Shown here one piece after another: positions 56,501-64,000 of a DNA stretch of 64,000 bases. Positions within the stretch are counted from its first letter, which is position 1. Every line of letters begins with the position of its first letter. The stretch is from Chrysopilus asiliformis. Its lineage: Eukaryota > Arthropoda > Insecta > Diptera > Rhagionidae. Below the pieces are notes generated by a model. It did no database searches. It was not told where the DNA came from and saw only the letters and a program-made list of their open reading frames with translations. The stretch spans positions 87,810,124 through 87,874,123 of the forward strand of contig OZ035961.1 of NCBI GenBank assembly GCA_964034945.1. Reading direction: 5' to 3'. Both the position numbers and the translations under genes were made by a program.

Positions 56501-57308
56501 GGAATTCAAAGATCGCCACTTTAAAAATCGCGATCAAATCAAGTTTTTTACTCGTCACATAATCACAATTGTAAATAATTGCCAGCAAATGATAGAGTTG
56601 GCACAGCAAATGAAGCAACTCTATTGGCCTAAATCTCGCACCGAACACTATGAGGAGTTTGAGGGTTTACTGCGTACCTTCCACACACTGCGGAAGGAAA
56701 CCGCAACATATTTGCTAGAGGAAGCTTTCCTGGACCTTGAGGTGCATTTCAACGATTTACTTACCATGAAATGGGTGCAAAGTTCCATCTCTGTAGACAC
56801 CATCCGTGCCACTTTGGATGACTACATAAGCGATTACAACCATTTGCGACCAAATAACTTTGAGCTGGTGATAGAAGAAGCTCAAAATATGGTCGCCAAG
56901 CGGTACATTCGAGCGATGCTATCCAAGCGGATATCAAAACCGAAAAACGAATGCGAAATCATTTCGAAGAAGGTTGTCAAGGAGGCAAGACACTTGAAGT
57001 GGTTCTTCGAGAAAAGCGCCCCTAATTTAGCCAAAAACGAGTCGCCAATCGATTTAATACCAACTTTAGCGAATTTGTTGGCTTGTGATATTGAGCTGCT
57101 CGTTTTGGATTTGCACACACTTTTAGGAAATTATCCGTCACTGAGCGAAGATCAAATCGTCAGATTGTTTTACATTCGAAATGATATAAAGGCGAGTGAA
57201 GTTCGCGAGAAAATCCAGGATGCAATGACATCGAAAAAGGCTTTGGTCAGTACTGCTAAGCATGATGAAATATTTAAGGAAATCATATTTACTGATAAAT
57301 TGTGGTAG
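53527..57308 (+). CDS. Sec6: Exocyst complex component 3 (Sec6/EXOC3), 734 aa, complete
   Basis: Subunit of the octameric exocyst that tethers secretory vesicles to the plasma membrane before SNARE-mediated fusion. Three coding exons: 53527-54213, 55730-56002 and 56064-57308, all phase 0, 2205 nt including the TAG. An in-frame TAA (53518-53520) sits just upstream of the ATG and fixes the start. The N-terminal coiled-coil region carries the family signature MLQRPGQLEKVEQYKSR (residues 21-37) and NQLDGVRVGLKQL. The exon junction falls before TGFMPPGRPKQW; KMWLVRDLEI, CFPPHYDIF and WVMNTYPGVEMM follow. The C-terminal Sec6 helical bundle runs to the end. Length is close to the family norm of about 740. 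Intron 1 (54214-55729) is enlarged by a hAT and a hairpin element. Confidence 0.96.
54309..55125 (+). mobile_element. CGATA-rich hAT MITE, 817 bp, in Sec6 intron 1
   Basis: The ends read TAGGGATGCAACATCG and the complement of TAGGGATGCCAACGAT. The 8-bp duplication TGTGAGAT is exact (54301-54308 and 55126-55133). Both subterminal regions (54330-54430 and 54960-55110) are packed with ATCGAT, CGATA and CCTCGATGTTT motifs. The centre includes an R4-like segment (ACTTCCGGTTAACGG). No transposase is present. Confidence 0.93.
55226..55248. repeat. (AT)n microsatellite
   Basis: A run of about ten AT dinucleotides lies in Sec6 intron 1 between the hAT and the hairpin element. Confidence 0.9.
55298..55466. 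mobile_element. Hairpin element B (169 bp) with duplicated core
   Basis: The arms of about 42 bp (ACAGGTCGATTATCTTAGAC...) are complementary with only two mismatches. The interior holds two tandem copies of a block of about 45 bp, GCCTGTTGTATTTGTTGTTT...ACAACAGGCAA, itself palindromic. On the reverse strand the core reads GTTGTTGGTACAAAACAACA, like the centres of hairpins A and C. No clear target duplication is seen. Confidence 0.85.
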
Positions 57309-57707
57309 ATCCAAAGATATAGTACTACTAGATCGCGGCACTCGAACAATTCCATAGCAAAAATATGGGACAGCGGGACTATGGTTGTCTCATTTTGTCT
57401 TCGAATTTTAGTGATGTCAGACGTTCGAATCAACAAACTCAATAACACTTGAATTATATGTTTTACGTCGAACTCATAAGACTTATACACAGGTTTAGGG
57501 AATTGCATATTAATGTATGTGCAAGCTCTGAATATTAACATGAATAATCGGTATAGGGATTGAATAATATTCCGTCGGGGACCTGCATAAGCATTTTTTT
57601 CCAGAATTTTAATTTCCCAGAATTACTAGCTTTGTCCCTTTTTTTCGTCATAGCTTTTTGACGTTTCAGTGGCCCATTTGAGTTAGCAAATGGCTTGATC
57701 TAGTAGT

Positions 57708-58008
57708 GAGTCTCTCTCGAGTTGCTGATTGAAGTGGTCGAGATTGGTTCCGGTCGGAGGAACCGCCATCTTTGAGTGTCTTTAGAGTGCAGACTTGTGT
57801 GTTCCAGGGGGGCTCGGGTGTCGGTCGTGATCCCGACTGTAAAAGCCAGAATAAACGTGTCGTCATTTTCATGGCGCACGTGTAATAATTTGATAAAACC
57901 TACTCGCTGCACCATTCATGTGCAGTGAGAGAAGATTCACACTAGACTCATGGCCATATAGTAGTAACTCGGCCATCTCAACTTAAACTCCAAAAAAAAA
58001 AAAAAAAA
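57708..58008 (+). mobile_element. SINE-like retroposon, 301 bp, with 11-bp target duplication
   Basis: The element ends in 17 A (57992-58008) and is flanked by an exact 11-bp direct repeat, GATCTAGTAGT (57697-57707 and 58009-58019), the signature of LINE-mediated retroposition. A GGTTCCGGTC stretch near 57747 may be a degenerate B box, but I do not see a convincing tRNA, 7SL or 5S head, so the origin is unassigned. It could instead be a retroposed fragment of a cellular transcript. It lies in the 3' flank of Sec6. Confidence 0.8.
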
Positions 58009-58019
58009 GATCTAGTAGT

Positions 58020-58966
58020 AGGATATCTGTGGGTAGATCTTATTATATGTATTTTATTCAGTTGATAATTGTATAATCGAACATATTGCATTGTTAATAA
58101 AGTAATAACTATTATTATCATCATAATGTAATTTTTATTATAAACTATTATCTGACTCGTTGCGGGTGGATTGAAATGTTTGAGCTGGCGCATTTTTTCG
58201 TTGGATTTTCAGGCTTGGAACTATTATTGTTTATAATTTTTTCGATACAGCAACATGTATTCGTGAAAATCTTACATTTGTATGGGAGAGACGGCAAAGA
58301 AGCTGTCCGATTTAATTAAGGAATCGCGAAAAACTGTTGCGTTTCGGATATCTAGTCAGGCGTAATGCTAAAAAAAATTTACCAGTAAATCAAATGCCAA
58401 ATTTAATAAAAATCCATTTAGCTGCATTTACACAAAAAAATTGAGATGAACGAAAAAGAGCAAATCTATAATTTTAGAAGATTTTCAATAACTTTGTGTA
58501 GGTTAATCTCCGTTTTATTTTACAAACCCCACAAAAATCGTTAAAAATGTTTAGTCTTGATAACGCATTTAATTTGCGACGTTAGCCGTTTAATAGTATT
58601 TACGGGGTATCTATAAAATACGTCAAGAAACTTTCCAGACTTCCTCTTTTCTCATGTTTAACTTTTTGAATATTTTTTTAATGAGATACGCACTATAGCA
58701 AACCCCACCCCCTAAAATGTATGACGTATTTTATGGACTGCCGTAGAAGCCATTGCTCATAAAAACCTTCAAACCTTAAGGTTTGAAAATGTAAAATATA
58801 AATTTATAACAAAATATGCCTTCATAAATTATTTTTATTTTGCATTATTTTATTTGCCTTGTTTAAAGGTTACAGTAAATTACCTTATGGAAATTACCTT
58901 AATTCAAAAACTAAAAGTATCATATCAATCAAAAATTGTTTCAATACTCTTTACAAGAAACATCCT
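58020..58966. other. AT-rich intergenic DNA downstream of Sec6
   Basis: Nothing is recognised except an AATAAA near 58097. Low-complexity AT-rich sequence dominates. Confidence 0.4.
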
Positions 58967-58970
58967 TTAA

Positions 58971-59201
58971 CCCTCTAACCGGAATATTACCGAGAAAAAT
59001 TCACTAAAATATGACTTTCAACTTGCGACAGACCGTAACCAAGACAACGTACAGGGCTAAATTTTTTCCAGCATGTAAAGCGATAACTTACAAAAGTCAG
59101 TGTAAGACGTTCCGGCGATTTCCGGCGATTAAAATTGTTACCCGTTATAAACAAGCGAATTCCCTGAAGCCCGCCTTAAGGCGGGCATTCCGGCTAGAGG
59201 G
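58971..59201. mobile_element. piggyBac-like MITE, 231 bp, TTAA target duplication
   Basis: The ends CCCTCTAACCGGAAT and ATTCCGGCTAGAGGG are inverted repeats with one mismatch, and TTAA flanks both sides exactly (58967-58970 and 59202-59205). TTAA duplication with CCCT termini is the piggyBac signature. An inner palindrome GCCCGCCTTAAGGCGGGC lies near the right end. No coding sequence is present. Confidence 0.88.
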
Positions 59202-59205
59202 TTAA

Positions 59206-60052
59206 ACATTTAAAGCTCATTTTCGTATCTAAAAAGAAATTTCCAGGTTTTACTGTCTAGTGAGATTGAGAGAAAATTTGTGGCCAAGATCAAAACGCAT
59301 AAAGCAAAAATAGATTAGTAATTCGTTTCACTTTACTCCAGCTGGTTGGGGACTTGAATCAAATTCATTCGACTTTGGTGAACGTAAGTAGTAATTTATT
59401 AAAAAAAAGTTGTCCTCTATTCACATTGATAAGATAACAATTGATTAAAGAGATGAAATATTTGTATTACAAATCAGCTTCATTTTCATAAATTCGTGAT
59501 CGGTGAAAAAGTTTAAGAAAATATCGATATGTAAATAGAATGGTTAAAAAAGTTTTTCTTAAATTATATATTATTACGTAGATAATATTTTTATTTAACA
59601 ATTTAAATATTTGACTTGCTTGAATATAAAAGCTGGAAGATTTGAATGGATTTAAATATGATAAAGACAATGATTTATGGCCAAAGTATGACAAACATAT
59701 TTTTTGTGCTTATTGTATCAATTACTGAAAGGTTTCCAGTGAACCCTAGAGATTTTTTCCCTAATTTCAACAAATTAAACAATAAAAAATATTTTTGGTG
59801 TTTTAAAATTTACAGTTTGCATCTTGGAAAAAGTTAATTTTTATAATTTCCTTTAATCATTAAACTTTTCTTTAAAATTTTATGTATTATTTTTTTTAAA
59901 CAATAAAAAAAACTTCGTGGGCAGAATTTAAAATACAATTAAGAGAAACATCCAACTTTAAGATGCTATATTTTTTATTTAATGTATTGTTTTTTTTTTA
60001 CAATTTCGACGTAATAAGCTGATAAAAACTGACGCTTGTTTGTGCACGCGAT
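59206..60052. other. AT-rich intergenic DNA, nothing recognised
   Basis: Short AT-rich frames only, with no repeat boundary and no conserved coding sequence. Confidence 0.4.
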
Positions 60053-60187
60053 ATAAGGCCTTATCACAGAATCCGATAGGAATGATTCGGATCGTAAACT
60101 CAATGTTGTTGTTAGTGTTTTATACCAACAACAACATTGAGTTTACGATCCGAACCATTCGTATCGGATTCTGTGATAGGGCCTATA
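60053..60187. mobile_element. Hairpin element C (135 bp)
   Basis: The arms 60053-60118 and 60121-60187 are nearly exact complements (ATCACAGAATCCGATA outer, TCGTAAACTCAATGTTGTTG inner), so almost the whole element folds on itself. TA or TATA flanks both ends. On the reverse strand the core reads GTTGTTGGTATAAAACACTA, like hairpins A and B. No coding capacity. Confidence 0.88.
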
Positions 60188-60683
60188 GTTTTCTTTTAGT
60201 AATTTGGTATCGCTAGGGATGCCAACGATTCCTCGATGTTTGCAAAACATCGAGGTATCGTTGAAAAATATCGAGTTTCAACCTCGATATTGAACCGGCC
60301 GATATATCGAGGTATCGATGTTGTTATCCACGATGTTAGAACATTACTCTTCATAAAATTAGTAGAGAAACTAATTTTAGGACTAGTTTTTAGATAGGTT
60401 TAATATAGCCACTCTACTTAAAGATTTGTTGAAATTTTCTTTGGTATCAATTTTCGGTTTCATCTTTCTACAAGATTTCGCAAAAAAAAAACAGAGCTAG
60501 CCATGCAATTTTACAGAGAAGTTTGGTCCTGATGTGGAAATCCGTTACCGGAAGTAACCAAAACGGCGGCTCTTTAAAAACTATGCAGTTTTTTGCGATT
60601 TATTCCGAAACTAACCATTTTCCAGTAGTCTTATGTATTACAAAACTTGGAGACAATCAAATTTGCTACATTTATGTCTTTTA

Positions 60684-61127
60684 CACCGCGTCTTGATTAA
60701 CAATTTTTCATCCCAAGAAATATCTCACCGCAATGAGATTTTTTTGACAGCTGGGCCGAAAATCTCTTGAAATTTAGTACTCAAAATGCCGATGAAAAGA
60801 AAACACATAGTCGCCGCTCTCGCAATTAATGCAATACGTGAAATTGAAAAGGCTGAAACAGAAGAACAGACGAAAAGAAAAACCCCTTAATGTTATATAT
60901 TCTCTTCCAAAGCTTTTTGTATCGTATTTTGTAAAAATTAGTTATTTTCGCAATTACTTGTCGGGAGAATTTAGATTCCGCCATCTTGAATTGTGAAATT
61001 CCAAGAAATTTTGCTATTGCAAGATTTCTTGAAATTTATCTCTGGGATTTTTTATCGGCGTCAACTCGAGCTCTGATTGGTCAATCAAAAATCTCTGCGA
61101 TGAAAAATCCCAAATGAAGACACGGTG
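60684..61127. mobile_element. PIF/Harbinger-type element (444 bp) nested in the hAT
   Basis: The ends CACCGCGTCTT and the complement of CACCGTGTCTT are flanked by TTA on both sides (60681-60683 and 61128-61130). The sister hAT copy in Sec6 intron 1 lacks this sequence and shows the empty site. A related end fragment lies at 50890-50965. It carries a short ORF that resembles a transposase N-terminus. Confidence 0.88.
60786..60890 (+). pseudogene. Truncated N-terminus of a Harbinger-type transposase
   Basis: A 34-codon ATG frame reads HIVAALAINAIREIEKAETE and continues with a basic stretch (KRK) before a TAA. Alanine/isoleucine-rich followed by acidic then basic residues is the usual start of PIF/Harbinger transposases; the catalytic DDE part is absent. 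The assignment rests on this short stretch and the element's TTA flanks. Confidence 0.5.
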
Positions 61128-61573
61128 TTACTAGTATCTCAAGCCGTTATGAAGATATGCCAGTATTTCAAAAAAATTAAAACTAACGGGTTTTTGGTGA
61201 TTCAACGTGTAAGAAGAATTAAAACCGTGGTAATTCTACCTGGGTGCACTCCACCCACAGTAGAGCATTAAATTTAATTTTTTCGAAACATCGGAAAAAC
61301 ATCGAGGTATCGATGTTTTCTGGACGATGTTTTTTGACATCGATGCCTTAAAAAAACATCAATTTTCGATATATCGAGATTTTATGAACGATGTTGCATC
61401 CCTAGGTATCGCTGATTCCAAATCTGCCGGTGGTTTGGCCAAACCAGTCTATTTTATAATCCAAGTGCACGAGAGCGAGATTTTTCTGAAAAAAACTAGG
61501 TTTACGCTGTTTACATTTTAATTTCTAGCTCAACTTTTTGTTTTTCAACTTTCAGGTGCATTTTTAATCTACA

Positions 61574-64000
61574 ATGTCCGACATAAATTTCAAAAGCTTG
61601 GAAGAAAGCCTAGAGAAACACATTCCAGAAAATGAATTAAAAGAAGTCAAGAGAATTTTATATGGAAGATCTGATGAGTAAGTATTTTAGGTTAAACAAT
61701 TGAAGTATTTAGATTATTATATGTTAAAATATTGAAATGTATTTTAATTCTTTTTTAGTAACCGTTTGGTAATATCTGAAGAAGCAAAAGAACTGAGTTC
61801 GCAACATAATTTTGAAATTTCTGCGTATAAATTTGACGCAAAAAAGGAAGAACTACGACAACCTCGAATTGTTCGCATTGCTGCGATTCAAAATTCCATT
61901 GTGATCCCAACAACTGAACCAATTGAGACTCAACGGAAAAGTATTCATAATAAAATTATGGAAATCATAAAGGCTGCCGCCATTTTAAATGTTAACGTTA
62001 TCTGCATGCAAGAAGCTTGGAGTAAGTATTTTTACCTTCCTTTCCTATGCAGGGAAAGTATTGTATTCAGGAGACCGACTCGAGAACAGGGGCAGATAGA
62101 AACTTTCTAATCAGTACGAAATCCGTTTCAGCTAAAATTATGAGGATATCCGTGCATATGTCTGTTGGTCTGTCCGACTTGGAATTTTTTGTAAATGAGT
62201 TTACGAAAATCGTAGTTTTCTAACAACTTTTGGAAAAGTAATGTTAACTACAACGGGTACCTCTCACACATTTTTTTAAACAGTATTTTGCAAATTTCTC
62301 GAAAACTATGAGCTTTTGAGGAAAAATGCTTATAACTAAGTTTAAAGAAAATAAAATTTCCTGCATTTTTTCCTTTAAAGGTTCTTACTTATCTTATCTT
62401 TAATGGTTCTTGATATATTTGACAAAATATTATTTTTTACATATTTTTTTCTGAAACTACTTGTAAATTGCAGAGGAAAGTTTTGTCTTGGTCACAACTG
62501 ATATTTTTAATATTAATCAAGGCTTTTTATTGAATTTACATATTTATAAATTAATCCCGTTTATTAGAAAACCCGTTTCTTCTCACCTTAATTTTTTGCA
62601 AGAAATTTTGTCATTTAAAAGGAAAATCTTGCACTTCGCACTATAATTTCTACGTAACTAATCACTGCTTAAGTAGTAGAACAAACAAAATACTGTTCGC
62701 TGAGTCTTGGGATCTGATTGTATATTAGTTTTATCTATTTAAAAAATATTTAGGTAAGGTAAAGACTCATTCTCTATAATAATTTTTATGTTTTAAATAA
62801 TATTTTCAGCAATGCCATTTGCATTTTGCACTCGAGAAAAAGTCCCATGGTGTGAATTTGCCGAATCTGCTGAAACTGGTCCAACGACGAAATTTTTGGA
62901 AAGTCTGTCGTCTAAATACAATATGGTTATCGTTTCCCCAATTTTGGAACGAGATGCGGAGCACGGCGAGTTGATTTGGAATACAGCCGTTGTGATCTCT
63001 AACAGAGGAAAATATTTGGGCAAACATAGAAAGAATCACATACCACGCGTTGGCGACTTTAACGAGTCGACCTACTACTATGAGGGAAATACTGGACATC
63101 CTGTGTTTGAAACGGATTTTGGAAAAATTGCGATAAATATTTGCTATGGTCGTCATCACCCCCAAAATTGGATGGCATTTGGTTTAAATGGGGCAGAAAT
63201 CGTCTTTAATCCTTCGGCGACCGTTGGAGCTTTAAGTGAGCCCTTGTGGGGAATCGAAGCTAGAAATGCTGCCATTGCGAACAGTTATTTCACAGTTGCC
63301 ATAAATCGAGTTGGAACCGAGGAGTTTCCAAATGGATTTACGTCGGGAGACGGGAAGGAATCACACACACGTTTTGGGCCGTTTTATGGATCTAGCTATA
63401 TCACCGCACCTGACGGTTCCAGGACTCCGGTAAAGTTGTAGTTATGATGGTTTATTGTACTCATATGCTCTTTCGTCAAATGTGGCCCAATTATTATTAT
63501 TGCCTCCAGCTAGCCAAAGTTAATGAAGTCCAGTTTGAAGTCTAGCTCAATGCTTGAATTTTATTTTTATTTTCCTGAATTTTGTGGCTACTTAAGGCTA
63601 ACGTTAACCATAATAATGTCAGATGCAATTTGGTATAAGCAAAGGTAAATGTAAATATTTCGCTCCATGAGTAATTGAAGCGGTCAATTACTTTAAGAGT
63701 GCATTGGCTTGGATTATGCTGAGTGCAAATTTTTAATCGTACTTATGATTGCACTGTCCTTATCTGGTACAAAATAGTATTAACATTCAATTTGAGGATG
63801 TATTTTTTGTTAATCGTGGAAATCTATAATTTATAAGCGATTATTTACTTTTTCAGGGTCTATCAAGGAGTAGAGATGGTCTTCTAATTGCTGAAGTGGA
63901 TTTAAATTTGTGCCGTCAAGTGAAAGATTTCTGGGGATTCAGAATGACACAACGCTTGGAGTTGTACGCCGAATCCTTCGCAAAAGCAGGGGCTTTGGAT
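61574..64000 (+). CDS. pyd3: Beta-ureidopropionase (pyd3/UPB1), nearly complete, runs off the window
   Basis: Last enzyme of reductive pyrimidine breakdown: hydrolyses N-carbamoyl-beta-alanine (and the beta-aminoisobutyrate analogue) to the beta-amino acid, CO2 and ammonia; cytosolic, nitrilase superfamily. Exons: 61574-61677, 61759-62021, 62810-63429, 63857-64000 and beyond. The first three total 987 nt and join in phase 0; 377 codons are in the window, a few short of the family's length of about 385. An in-frame TAA (61565-61567) precedes the ATG. The nitrilase triad is visible: E120 (QEAW), K197 ([15 protein letters not shown]) and C234 ([10 protein letters not shown]). Conserved [36 protein letters not shown] and FTSGDG follow. 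The enlarged second intron (62022-62809) contains an R4-like repeat. The stop codon lies outside the window. Confidence 0.97.
62040..62500 (+). repeat. R4-like repeat in pyd3 intron 2
   Basis: Phrases such as GTCTGTTGGTCTGTCCGAC, CTCGAAAACTATGAG and TTTTGTCTTGGTCACAACTG (compare TTTTGTGTTGACCACAACTG at 18342-18361) match the R4 segment in the hAT at 17.6-18.4 kb. The copy is diverged and non-coding. Confidence 0.45.

Larger units (their letters stand above)
60214..61404 (-). mobile_element. CGATA-rich hAT MITE, second copy, 1191 bp with nested insertion
   Basis: The family is that of 54309-55125 in opposite orientation. The ends are TAGGGATGCCAACGAT and the complement of TAGGGATGCAACATCG. 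The 8-bp duplication GGTATCGC is exact (60206-60213 and 61405-61412). The extra length comes from a Harbinger-type element at 60684-61127. The subterminal CGATA/TATCG clusters are conserved. It lies about 170 bp upstream of the pyd3 start codon. Confidence 0.93.

Overview
This is an AT-rich eukaryotic (insect) genomic window. Five conserved protein-coding genes with short GT-AG introns occupy about 28-64 kb, and the left 28 kb is gene-poor and dense in transposon debris. The protein matches (Not1/CNOT1, SMYD4-like, ZC3H10-like, Sec6/EXOC3, beta-ureidopropionase/pyd3), the low GC and the repeat content fit an insect, most likely a dipteran. The species assignment is inference only.

Layout. 1-28 kb: one intact orphan ORF for a predicted secreted or membrane glycoprotein (150-788, minus), then no recognisable conserved gene. 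This stretch holds several dispersed unclassified repeat families (called R1, R2, R3, R4 and R6 here), foldback elements joined to a 120-122 bp tandem array, CAGTA-ended MITEs that carry 1, 2 or 3 copies of a 73-bp unit, a 2.1-kb hAT with a perfect 8-bp target duplication and a decayed transposase end, a second hAT, and a PIF/Harbinger-type element carrying a broken MADF domain.

28-43 kb: the complete Not1/CNOT1 scaffold gene of the CCR4-NOT deadenylase (minus strand, seven coding exons, 2417 codons, fully in frame when spliced). Two of its introns exceed 3 kb and are filled with repeats and a tRNA-derived SINE. 44-53 kb: a SMYD4-like SET/MYND protein gene (minus strand, six coding exons, 749 residues). 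Its 6.6-kb intron contains a complete, oppositely oriented ZC3H10-like CCCH zinc-finger gene plus a LINE fragment. 53.5-57.3 kb: the exocyst subunit Sec6 (plus strand, 734 residues), divergent from the SMYD4-like gene across about 420 bp. 61.6 kb to the end: beta-ureidopropionase (plus strand), cut by the window edge a few residues from its expected C-terminus.

The genes do not form an operon-like unit. They are housekeeping genes of mRNA decay, protein methylation, RNA binding, vesicle tethering and pyrimidine catabolism that happen to be neighbours. The most distinctive content is the mobile-element record: many insertions show exact target-site duplications, nesting gives a relative order of events, and three hairpin elements share a central core although their arms look unrelated. 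I found no rRNA, canonical tRNA gene, CRISPR array or viral gene. No searches were run; all identifications come from reading the sequence and from family knowledge.
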